NCBI GenBank assembly: GCA_964247055.1
Contig: OZ176058.1
Span: 2,728,001-2,792,000 of the forward strand
Source of the DNA: Paragordius varius
Taxonomy: Eukaryota; Nematomorpha
Reading direction: 5' to 3'
DNA: 64,000 nt
Part shown: piece after piece, positions 1 to 13,500 of the stretch
How positions within the stretch are numbered: the stretch's first letter is position 1
How the letters are laid out: each line of letters begins with the position of its first letter
Notes under the pieces: model-generated
The model's database searches: none
The model's input: only the letters and a program-made list of their open reading frames with translations
What the model was told of the DNA's origin: nothing
Made by a program: the position numbers and the translations under genes

Positions 1-153
1 TTTAATTGCTGAGGAGGGTCAATAATTTAGAATTGTCCGAAACGTACAATTTTAAATTTTTTTATCTGGAGTTTTAATAATCTATTCTTGTTTCCAAATT
101 TTATCAAAAATATGATTAAATGCTTTTATAAATATGCTTTCTATACCTTTTAG

Positions 154-1477
154 CGGCAAACATGTTAGCAGCCATGAATGGAACGATTGACCCTTGCACA
201 GATTTCTATCAATATGCTTGTGGTCGGTGGGACAAAGAAAATATTATACCTGAGGGTGAACTTAAAATAACACCATTTACGCAGTTGACGCATAGACTGC
301 ATATAAAAGTTAAAGGTGATGACATCTTTTTAACTTTTATTCTTAGATCACAATTGTCCAACACGCCCTCCTAAATATATCTATGCCCGCGAGATATTAT
401 AAATAGAAAATTTTACGAACTATACCATTTTCAACCAGACGCAACATTTTTTTTACAAACGCAACATTACAAATGAGAAAATGTTGCGTTTGCTAGGAAA
501 AAATGCTTTTGATTGAAATATTATAAAATTGATTTTATTAAACAACTTTCCTGAATAAGTCTTTCCGAATTCAGCTATAAACTAAAAAAAATTTGAACAG
601 TCTTATTTTTGGTTAATAAATATTAATGTCCATTTCTTTCACGATAGCGGCCCTCAAAGCGCTTTGTGTTGGACAACCCTAGTAACTGATTATTTTATGA
701 TCGTAATGCGACACTTGTGTAGTTAATATTAATAATTAGAACATTTATATGGGTAATAAAAATTTGCACAATGAATTTGCTAAAGATATGTATTAGGTGT
801 TTGCAAATCACATTATTTGTCACCAAATGGTTATACACTAGCGTATGTTATAAAAGACGACTTGTGCATAATGAAAAAACCAATTTAATATTGTAGGATA
901 GGAAACTAATTGTTTAGTTTCAATTTGTTGTTTTTAACCGTACGCTACTGTATTTTGCCAAAAATAATGTGAATTAGTTAACTAATATTTTGTATGTGAA
1001 AATGTAATGTTTCGGTTTTGGTTAAAATATTTAATTAATACAACTTACTGTTTAATTGAATTCGTCATAAATAAAATCGAGTTTGATTGGTTTTATCTAA
1101 TAAATGTATAAAAATTTGATTTTTTCAAAATCTAACAAATTTGCATTTAATATCATGGATAGTTAAATTTAAAATTATTTAAATTAATTTATTTCGCTAA
1201 TTAAATAACTTAAACTATATTAGCAGAAATCAAAGTTCTAAAAAGTATGGTTGTCTTTTACAAAAATATTTGTCTTACCTTTAACGTTTTATCCGTAAAT
1301 CCATTAGAGTTTATTTGTGGAAAATAAAATGCCCACGTAATATTTACTATGTGAACACACTGAAAATTTTATTTTATTTTTAATTTTTAGGCATTTTAGA
1401 GGAACCGTTTGATGAAAAAGTGGATCGCCCTTCAATCATTAAAGCCAAAAAGTTTTATCAATCTTGCATGAATGAAA

Positions 1478-1517
<40 letters not shown>

Positions 1518-4500
1518 GTTAATTTTTACGATTCCATGTAAACTTAAATATAATTGATTAAAAAAATAAATTGGAAAGTTAAAAACCCTTCAATTGTATT
1601 ATTTATTCACAGAATAATTTGGTGCTACTTAGAACTCGTCAAAAAAATTATTTGATTCCAGTGTGTTGTTCATAAAAAAATTTGCATTAATATTTTTTAT
1701 TTCTTTCTCAGAAAAAATTGTGAAAAAAATCTTTAGAATTTTTAATATAGCGGATGGCGAATATTTAAAATAAATGAATTTCACCTCATGTGAAAATAGA
1801 GAATTGAAATTAAGCCTAAATGATTTGGAAAAAAGAGTATTTATTTTTTATTTTATCGCAAGATTATCCAATTTTCGTAGTTAACTATCAAATTATTGTT
1901 TTCGTTTTTTCTAGAAAATATCGAGAAAATTAAGATAAAACTATAATCGAAAATTTTATGAATAAATTTAAGAAAATAGCGAATATTAGTAAAGTTTCTT
2001 AATGGAAACGGGAAAATATTTATAAAGGCGGACAAACATTATAAAAAGTATTTTATAATTCCTATCCAGTATATATCGAGAAAATGAAACCTAGAATCGC
2101 ATACTTAAAAAATGCCATTGATCTTTTTAAGATCTAAAAAATTAGGATGGACAAAACTATTTTTTTGGTAAATGAAAAACATTTTATAAAGGAATTTCAT
2201 TTTTATCAGAAAACATAGAAAAAATAAAGCTTAAACCATCAATCGAATTTAATCAATATGGGGGATGACTATTATTAGGGGAAATCAAACCAATTAAAAT
2301 TCATAGGATGACCAAATATAATAATTTAAAACTTAAGCTGAGAAGTTTGACCATAAAGATATATTTCACAATAATGATGAGTTATATTGGCCCGAAATCA
2401 CATAATTTTTTTGTGGGGAATTAATAGAATTTTTAAACTATGTGTCAGGAATTGTCTTTATATTTTAAGAAAATAACAATATTAATACCTTTATTTAAGT
2501 CACTAAATGGGAATCAATTTTTTAAAATTATTTTATGTGTATCTTTTTTTTCCATAAAAATTATTTTTTTTTCTAACAGAAAATATTGAGAAAATAAAGA
2601 TTAAACCTTTAATCGAATTCCTGAACCAACATGGGGGATGGCCTATACTGGCAAATTCAAATCGGAATTTCGATAATCACGTGACGGCTTGGAACTCGTC
2701 TGCTTTTGATCCCATTCAGACGATTGCACGTCTCAGGAAACATCGCCTCAATATTCTTATTCATGAATCAGTTAATCCGGATAAAAGAAATTCTTCACAT
2801 TATATAATTGGGGTAAATTTTTACATAAATTTTTTAATTTTTGAAACAATATTATTTTATTGTATAAAATACTGTAACAAAATTTAAAATATACAGACAA
2901 AAAAGTTGCTGAAAAGCACTAATTTTTAAACTTTGTTAAATTTATCGTTATAATTTGGAGATAAATGATTGAGTGTATTACCAATTTATATTACTAAAAA
3001 TTTTACAACCCAAAAACGATAGATTATATTGAAAAAAATCTAGTTTCGAAAAAAATAAATGTAAATAGACTTTTGTCTTTTAGAATAGACTCTTAAATCT
3101 AAAATTTATTAACTACAATTTTGTTTTAGTTTATATATAAAATTATGACAGCTTTGCCTGAATTAAATTTATTACGTTATACTCCAAAACAAAATTTTTT
3201 TGTGGTTAGTTTAAATTTAAAACAACATCTTTTTTGCCATAAAAAAATTAGGTACCATAGAGGTATCCCTGATAACCAAATATTTTTATAGTTTATTATA
3301 ATAAAACTTTTTTATATTGCCTAACACAAACTCAGTTAGATCAACCCAAATTCCCCTACCAACGAGACCTAAGGGCCATGGATAAAAAATTCTTAAATCA
3401 TTACTATGGCTTTATGCTTGAGATTGTGGATTATTTCGGAGTTGAAAGGCATATTAATGAAGCCTCTATGAAAGATGTACTTGCTCTCGAATATCAATTA
3501 GTTAATGTAAGAGAATATTTTTCGTAACACCATTTTTAGTTAGTTAATTTTCAGTTTATTAAACTACCTTATATCATTATACACGGATTTAACAATCAAC
3601 AATATATACATCTCAAATTCACTTTTGAAAATTTTATATTTCACCGTTGAAAAACTCAAACTTAATATAAATTATATTTATTTATGTAAACAAAATTCTT
3701 GTATTATGTTGATTTAATTTTAATAGCCCTTGAATATCAATAAGTTATAAGTATTATGTCATATTTTCATTTTAATTTTTATTAATACCTGGGTAAGCAA
3801 ACCGCGGCCCTAAAAGTATGCTGTTTATGGCCCTAAATTATTTATAATATTTATCTCAGTATGTATATCTGCAAAGGTGTCAAACAGCTATGAAATTTTC
3901 ATTTTCATTATATGGTGCACAGCCTTTGAGGCAATATAAATATATTTTGTGGGGCCCTTTAAAATTTTTTGATATCATTATTTAACGAATTTAATAATTG
4001 TAACTAAACAACAACATTAAAAACTTTAAATTCATCCTAAATCTATTTAAATGAATCCTCAAAAATTTTAGAATCACCTCTAAATTCAAATTCACCCTAA
4101 AATATAATATGGTGTTTTCGGGCTAATATAACTCATCATTGATTTTAATTATTTCTCTATTAGGTTAATTTATATTTTCTTTTTTTAAAAAATATAAAAA
4201 ATAGCTACGAATATTTATTATTAATGAAAGTATTAAAAACAATATTTTACACCTCAAATTCACTCTCGAACATTTCAAATTTCTCCTTAAAATAAATTAG
4301 TTTTTTAGGGCTATTATAACTGTTCATTAACACTCCATTACCTTTTGGGGTAGATTTATATCCCAAGTCATTTGAAATTCGATCTTAAAAAGTATTTAAG
4401 GTAAGCCGAACTATGCCTTTTTTTATCTTTTTTACACATGCTACATAATTCTTTTTAAAACCATGTAAAATTAATAAAAATCCTCATCTCAAACTTTTTA

Positions 4501-7500
4501 TCACCATTTATATATAATATTTTTATTCCATAATATAACAGGCAAATGTATATTATGGCGGAAAAAATGTATATTATTAACTTTAAAAAGATTCAGGCTA
4601 AACTTCACCAGCAAAAACTTGATATATTTTGATTTTAATATCAGCTGTTCGTTTCAATCGTGTTTTGGAGCTGTCTTAATTTTAGACTCAAGAAGTCACA
4701 AAACTGTAAAAAAATATGAGCTTTTTCGTCTAATACATAAGAACCATGTTTGCTAATTAAATTTTAACTAAAATAACTTTAAAAACAGAATTTTATTTAC
4801 AAAATTGAGCTCTGGAATAAAAACTACCCCATAAAAAATGAAAATATTTTTGAGTGTTAATATTAATAATTTCTATTTCCTGTTAATTTTAAGAGAATTT
4901 TTTACTCATAAAAAAAATAATTAATTTAATTTAAGTTTTACCAACCATATTTATATCGCAAATTCACCCCTGAACATCTTCACCAAATATAAATTATGCG
5001 TTTTTTGTGGGTATACAACTCAACATTAACTATGAAAATTTTTTGATAAAATATAAAAAGATATAAGCATTTTAGATATTCAAACATAATTAATTTTGGG
5101 GTAAATTTTGATTTTTTAAGGGTGAATTTGGAATGTTCAAGGATGACATTAAATTGTTGGCTGAAATTGAGGTGTAACTGGTATACATACACAGTTTACA
5201 AATTAAATTAGCATATAAAGAAATAAAACATAAAAAATTAAAAATAAAAATATGCTTATTAGATTATTATGTGATTTGTAATATCAATTTTAATGCTGCA
5301 AATATTTGTTTGTCCACATGATTTCAAAACTGGTCGAAAAATTGATTTTTACTTCTATTAAAAATAAATTAGCATATTAAAGTTTATTTAAGGTATATTT
5401 TTATGCACATTTCTTTTGCATTTGCACATAACGACCAATAATAAGTCACTTAAAATCAAAATAATTTTTGTGGTGAAGCCCCCGGTGTTTTGAGTTTTGA
5501 CTGTTGTTGTGAATCTACATTTTAATTTGATTTTTAAAAATTGCCTTTTTGCGAGCATTGATTAATGCTTTGACGTAATAAAAATCTTTATTAGGTTTCC
5601 AACCAATATTAAATTATGGATTTTAAATTCTATAAGTGATTGAGCCTATAAATTATACATAATCAGCAAACATTAAAAAATACTTTACAAATAAAATGGA
5701 ACTAAAAAACATTAAATGAAAATAAACGATTAAAAATACTTTTGGAGCTAAAGAATCGAAATAACCATTGTAATTACGTTTATATGTGCCTTTATAAAAA
5801 TTCGTAACATTATTTTTCTATTATATCGCCGAATTATATATTCAAATAAAAAGAGATAATTTTTAATAGAAAATAAGGGTTAGAGAAAGGCTAACACGTT
5901 CAATTTAATATATTTTAGAAGAAAAAAATAATAATTTTATAATTTTTTTAATTTCGTCCTCATAATTTTATTTTTTTGTATATTTTAGATTAGTTTCCCC
6001 TTGAGAGCTCGACAATCGGTAGCCAAATATTATCTAAAAATGACGGTTGAAGAATTGCAAAACAAAATTCCCAAAGTAGAAGCTTTAATTTATATGATAT
6101 TTTTTATTCATAAAAAATTAATTTATAAAAAAAATTTTAACTTTATAGAGGGCAGTCTTGACTTAAAAAAATGGTAAAATATATTTTTAAACTTAATTTT
6201 TAGATATATAGTTTATATTAGGGCTGACTGAATATCGAATCGTAAAGTTATAAATATATTAGAAAATAATTTGAAAATATTTTTGTATTAGAAAAAGATT
6301 TTGTTTAATAGGTGAAGGGTTTTTATTTTAAACATCTTACAGATTCATTTTTTGATAGGACTAATATGATATATCTAGAAATTATTTAGTAAAGTTTAAA
6401 ATTATACGGACAAAACTTACATAATTATACATTTTTTTCCCCAAAGATAACATCATTTTTAATCTGAAATCTATATATATTATAAATTGTTTTGCCAATA
6501 TTTTTATTAATTATTTTGGGTCAATTGTCAAGACTGTAGCATATAGGTAAATAACACAAATGGTTGAAATTGTACAATTTTCCCTATCTTACAATATGAA
6601 TTTTTTAAGATATAGGATAAAATTTGTTTTATCCTCATACGCTACTGTATAATCAATTGGCCAATGTTCATTCTTTAAGTTATAAGTTTTGTATTACAGT
6701 AGCGTATGGTAAACAAAAAACTTAATCCATAATTTATACACAAAATTAATGCTATTACGTGGAAATTTTTTTTTAAATACAAGCATTTGTTGTTTGCTAT
6801 CATACGCTACTGTATTACCAATTAACCAAAATTAAAATTTTTTTAAACAAAATACTAAAGATTGATTGGATGAAATATTTGTCAGAATTGGTGCCAAGCA
6901 TAAAAGCTAATGATTCTATTGCTGTCCTATCCTTTACTTACTTTCAAAAGCTTGCGCATATCTTGGAAACTACACCGAAAGAGTTTATATTATAATATTA
7001 ATAAAGATTTTTGATTCGAATTTTCAATATTCAAACTTTCTAAAAGAGGTTATATTTAATGCAAAGAATTAAATTCGTTTTTTAAATGAACGTTAACTGA
7101 AACGCATGAATTTGATTAATTATCAGTAAAACGAAAGAAGCGAAATTTATATGAAAATACATCATTTTTTAACTGAATAATGAATAATTACTATCGCTTA
7201 TAAATGCCTTTTTTGTATTATAAATCTTAAAAAGTACAGTCATGTATCCTTTATTTTATCCAAAATTTATTTTTTTCGTTAAATGGGCCTAATTATTTGG
7301 TAAAGAATGGAAAAGACAAGAGCTCTATGGTAATTCTTGTACTTTTTGATCAGTATGATATTATTAATATCATAGAGCTCTTGTTTTTTCCATTCTTTAC
7401 CAAATATTTATACCCATCTAACGAAAGAAAATAAATTTTTTAAAAAAAAAGGGTACATGACCGTAATAAATATATATTAATTCGATTTGATTTGATTTGA

Positions 7501-10500
7501 TTAATTTAATTATTTTGTATAAATAGTTATCAATTTTTCATACGCCATAATCACTTATTTAGTTATTAATTTCCATAACATACAGATAATATAAAGTTTG
7601 AAATAATGCATTCATTTAAAAGCGGTTATTGCTCATGGGGGTTAAGATTATAAGGAATCTTTTGAATAGTTATATCTATTTATTTAGTTTTTCGTAAAAT
7701 TTATCTAAAAAAGTGTGATATTAAATTTTTAAACCACCATCAGACTTATGCCATACAAGTGTATAAGTTAAAAATGATCATGCATTGCATTTCCATAACT
7801 AATTTCATTAAATAATTGCGATGTTTTTAAGATAATTTTATATGATTTATGTTATATTGGATATATATATCAAATATATCCAGAATAACTCATAATACTT
7901 CTTTTATATTAACGTTTTTAATTCACAAAATGAAACAATCGTATGTGCTGTCAAAGGTAACCTTGTTTCACGGCTATAGTTTATAGGCCAACAGTCTCTT
8001 AAAACTGCGCTAAAATCTAAAAAACAAAAATATTTTATTTTATACTAGCTCCAAGTTTCAAAGTTCTAATTCAATAACTTTTAAAAATCAGCCGTCTTGT
8101 TTTTATTAATAAATTCTGCTAGTCTATTTCTATGAGTTTTATATTATTAAATATGATTATTTAAATATGTTGAGAGGAATTTAAAATATAAAAAAATTAT
8201 AATTCGTTAACAGTTTAAATACTCAAAGAAAAGAACCGGTCTAAAACCCCTTTAAGGAAAAAAAATGTTTTCAAATTTCTTGTTTCTTATTCTTAACAAA
8301 TAAAAGTTAAAACGCTAAATTTTAAAATCTCATATTTTATATAAATAATTTGGGGAAACGGGTTTAAAATATTAAGAAATTATTAACATAAGTTAATATA
8401 ATGGCTTTATTCCAAATTGCGTTTTAAAATCAAAATCGAAAAAAACGGTATTGATTATTTTTACGAATAATGTTCTCAGTCTATATTTTCTTGATTTTAA
8501 TCTCAAGATTAAATGATCAAATTTAAGAGCTCTTATATAAAAATTTTTAGAGTCCTAGCCAATTATATAATGTGGAAAACGGTCCATACCTTGTTGCCAT
8601 ACACTAATCGTGATTTGATAGACATCGAAAAAACTTTCAATAAAGTATGATATTTTATATACATTGTGATACTATTATTATTATTCATCTTATATAGTTT
8701 AAAAATTAATTTATTATAAAAAGGGACACATATTTTTTATCCATGATTTTTTTAATGTAAATTAGAGTAAATGTTTAAATTTATTATTGAGTATTTTTTT
8801 GAAATATTCATGACATTTTTTATTTAAAGCCTCGCTTGTATATCAATATTGAGGTTACGAAAGAAATAGTGGATCTTTTTTTATATTTTAATAAAAGAAA
8901 ACACTAATTATGCAAAAATATTTGGTTTTCGCTATTAAATATATTCGTCGGTTACTTTTTTGTTTAATTTTAATATTTATTTTCTAATTAAAAAAACAAT
9001 TTTTTTAAATAAAAAAACCCATATTTTCACCCTTGATTTTTAGTTGGTAAGCCCCTAAATTGTCGCTTATTTAAATATATTCTTTTTTTCTGTTAATGTT
9101 TTGATTTAAAATATGCTAATCTAAAAAACAGTTTTATTAACTATATATTCTTATATCCATGATATTTAGCCTATGTTACATAACACAATACAGCGTATGA
9201 CATGAAACAATATTAGTCCATACAAGAATTAAAAATGTCTTTATTTTGAAAAAACAAGGGTATATTATGGATATGTATATATACAACTAGGCTTATTTTT
9301 TTAAAACAAAACATTTTTTTATTCATTTTTGGACTAATTATGTTTTATGCTATACACTACTATTATAGTTATTTCACAATTTTAATTACCATGTGAGTTA
9401 ATCTACATTGCATTTTATAAATATGCTGCCAGATTGCATATACGGCAAAGAGCATTATTATTGATTACAGTAAAATAGAAAAAATAATCTATTACAAAAA
9501 TATTTAGGAAAAACTGTTATGTAATTATTAAAACATACTTTGATACATTTTCACGATTGTAATCTGTAAAGTTGATTTATTCACGTATGGCAATATGGTA
9601 TATTAAAATAGCGTTGAGCGATAAAAAGAAAAACCAAAAATAAAAAAGTTACTGGCTATTATATCACAAGTTCTTTTTATGTGTGCATGCCTTATTTGCA
9701 TAGACGTTACACAATGGTTATTCTCAACAACAGATAAGCTTTAACACGAAATATATATATAATATCCAAATACAAAATAACTGATGCAACATGAATTGAG
9801 GGTGTTAACAAAATAGAATATTATAACCTTACATTACTTTCCCCCTAAGTTAACCACGGGGGCTGTCGTGTTCGTACATTATACCTATAAGTTTAAACGA
9901 TCGGGAGGCTGCCATCTTCTTAGCGGATATCTACGCTCGGGTAGGTCAGAAACCTCCTTTACCACGTCGGGTGTGGCCTCTACAGGCGTCAGCGATTCTG
10001 GGGCTACGTCTTGCCATGAGGTAGCAGGAGTTGGGGCATGGACTATTTGAGATTCCGAGGTGGGATGGAAGGTTTGTTCGGAGTGGGCTCCCTCGACATG
10101 ACCCTGGACACTTTCGACGCTGGGATATTTATGCTCTATTAAGGGATTAGTTTCGTATGAATTCCTGACCTACGTCGTAACTGATCTGCATGTTTACGTT
10201 TTCGAATCCCTTCCTCATCTTGCACTTCATACGAGAGTAACCCCCTTCTCTCCCGAATGTGACCTGGCCGCCAGCCTAAGGCCATTTCATTTTTAATATA
10301 GACAGGATCGTCTTGTTGGAATTCGCGTTTCGGTTCATTTTCGTGCTCTATAAATTCGACAGGGGTTGTTTTTACCCAAGAGATAGGATTGTGTACACGC
10401 CGTTTTAGGAATATGGCGGAAGGCGTTTCTTTTAGCGAAGAATGCATGCTAGTTCGATACGAATAAAGGACCGTGTTGATAGCTTCATATGCATGCATTT

Positions 10501-13500
10501 GTTGGGTCTTAGTAGCGGCGTATTTCGTTTTTAATGTCTTTATTACTCTCTCTACTAGACCGTTTGTTTTGGAGTGATAGGGTGCTGCACAGATGTGCTT
10601 TATATTCATCTGATTTAGGAGAGTCGTAAATTCTCTTGAAGTAAAATACGTGGCATTATCGGTCACAATTTGGCGGGGAAAACCAAATCGTGCGATGTGT
10701 TTTGCCAGGCAATTTAAAACGCTTTGACTCGTTATTGATTTAAGAAGATCTATCTCTACCCACCGTGAGGCGCTATCGATAGTCACTAACCAATAATATC
10801 CGTCCACCGGTCCAGCAACATCTATATGTAACCTTTCCCATGTCAAACTGTTAAAATTCCATCGATAGGGAAGATTTTCAGGTGCGTTAGGCCGATAGGT
10901 TTGCAAGCCTCGCACCTTTCCACATAATTCGCTAGATCGGTGTCTAATTCGGGCCAAAATACCGAACACCGGGCTTGGGCTTTCATTGTTTTTAGCCCGC
11001 TGTGTCCCACATGCAGAAGTTTCAATATCGCTTCCTGCATCGCTTGTGGTATCACTAAGCGATCATTCAGGTATATCAGATTATAACAACACTCCAAGTC
11101 GTTTTTATGTTTTAAAAAAGGTTTCAGATCTTCGTCGATTCAACTGTTTTTCCTGAGAGCATTTTTAACTTTTGATAACCGTTGGTCAGTGATCGTTGCC
11201 TCTTCGACCACTTTCTTATTTACATCCAGCGTTTTTAGAGCCAAAAATCGTACCTGCTTGATGGCCGCGTCATCTTCATCATCTGGTTGGCTATGCTCTA
11301 TGGGAAGTCTCGACAACGCGTCGGCTAAGTTTTCTTCCCCTTTCTTGTAAAATATTTCATACTGGTACCCGATGGTATTCGATATCCACCTGAGCAGTTT
11401 GCTATTATTAATGTTGTTGATGTCTCTCTTCCGCCCAAATAGTGACACCAGCGGTTTATGATCTGTATATATCTCGAACGGTCTTCCATATATAAAGTAT
11501 TTAAATTTTTCTAGGGCAAACACTATGGCCTTGGCCTCTTTTTCGATCGTGGAATAACCCTTTTCTGCTATTGAACAAGTTCGTGACGCGTAAAAAATTG
11601 GGCGTTTCCCCTGTGGGGTCTTATGAAACAGTATTGCCCCAAACCCCTTGTTGGAAGCATCGGTTTCGATCAACAAGGGCAAACGGTCGTTAAATGGCAT
11701 TAAAGCGGGGGGCCTGGTTAGCAAGCTTTTTGCTTTCGCGAATTCACTATCATCTGCCGGGGTCCACCGCCAAGGTGTATTCTTTCCACTTAACTTGTGT
11801 AAGGTTGCTAGGTGTGGGTGACAGTTTGGTATAAACCGCTCATGAAAATTTATTAAGCCTAAGAACGAACGTAGCTCAGTTTTGTTTTTAGGTGTCGGAC
11901 AATTTTTAATCGCTTCTAATTTTTCATTGGACGGCTCAATACCTTGGTCAGAAATCACGTACCCCATGTATTTGACTCGTGAGATACCAATTTGCAATTT
12001 GTCTCGGCGCAATCGTAATCCCGCCTCTTGTAACCTTCTAAATACTTCCCTTAATCTTTGATCATGTTCCTCCCTGGTAGCTCCGGAAATTAAGACATCA
12101 TCCAGGTAAACACAAATACCAGGTATGTCCTTTAAAAGATTGTCCATGCATCTTTGAAAGATCATAGGTGCTGAAGTTAATCCGAATGGAAGTCGTTGGT
12201 AAGCATAAAACCCTTTGTGAGTTGTGATGGTTACTAGCGTCTGTGACGCCAGGTCTATCGGAAATTGTAAGTAAGCATCTTTCAGGTCTAAAGTGGAAAA
12301 AATTATCCCATTTGCCACTTTGGTGGCCAACTCGTCAAAAGTAGGTATCAGATGAGAATCCTTTGCTAAATAACGATTGATATTAATTCGGAAATCGGCA
12401 CATATCCTAATTTCTCCATTTCCTTTAATTATATTTACTGCTGAAAAAACATTTTTTGGGAATTCTAACCGAAACGCCCGCATCCAATTCATCCCGAACA
12501 CGGCTGGCGGGTTAGTTTGCGTCGCCACGCAGGGCAGGCACTTCTCCTCTTCGTTCAAAACCACTGAAATCATCGATTCGAGTACTTCTATGGGGCCATC
12601 ATTGTAGGTTCGCAAATTTGGAGCTGGGAGCAAACGAGGTCGACCAATATTTACCCAAGTGCGCTTGCCAATAACGGATACCTCGGCGCCCGTATCGTAG
12701 ATAAACGTTGTTGGTATATTATTTATTAATACTTGGATCCGGGGGGTGTTGTTCGGGCTAGTCATGGTGCGGATTGACGGCCGTCGGAACGTTGCCTTGC
12801 ATACTGTGCTGAAATGATTCCATTTGTCGCAATTGAAACACCGTTTTCCTTTTGCCGGACAGGTGGCGGAACCATGTCGATACCCACAATTACTACATAG
12901 CTTTCGGGTTATTTGATTGATTGTATTATTATTATTAACAACTGGTTGGATACTTGAAGGAAGTTCACTGGTATTATTATTGTTCATATCATTATTATCT
13001 CTGATGTTGTGAACCTTTTTATCTTCTAATTCATAGGAATAAGCGATGTCTACAATCGCTTGAAGGGTTACCGGACCCCCGTCCTTTTTGCCATCTGGAT
13101 ATTTGGATTGAATTTCGCGTTCGACTCTGGGATTTTCAAGACCTACCAGGAATAAATCGCGTAATTTTGACTGAATATCCCCTTCGAATTTCCCGGCTTC
13201 ACACTTTGCTTTCAGACGTTCCAGGAAATCCATGACTGATTCATCTGGCATTTTTTTTAATCGGTAGAATTCAACTCGATTTAACCATAGGCTGCTGATA
13301 TGTGAATATATCTGAGTGGCCAAGGTTGCAATTTCCTCCCATTCCATGTCATCTATGAGTTTTGGGTATGCTAAAGTTTCGATTTTCATTATTACTTGAA
13401 TACCGCCGAAAGCGAGAAAGGTGCGTTTCATAGTGGTGCATTGGATTCGATATTTTTGGAATTTAAGACTCTCCTGATGTGACGTATATATTGCGTAAAA

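Noticed and set aside
9868-10050. Open frame between the 3' LTR and the integrase part
   Set aside because: It lies opposite to the element's coding strand with no family resemblance.
12377-12607. Open frame on the + strand within the retroelement
   Set aside because: Shadow of the antisense Gag-Pol region.
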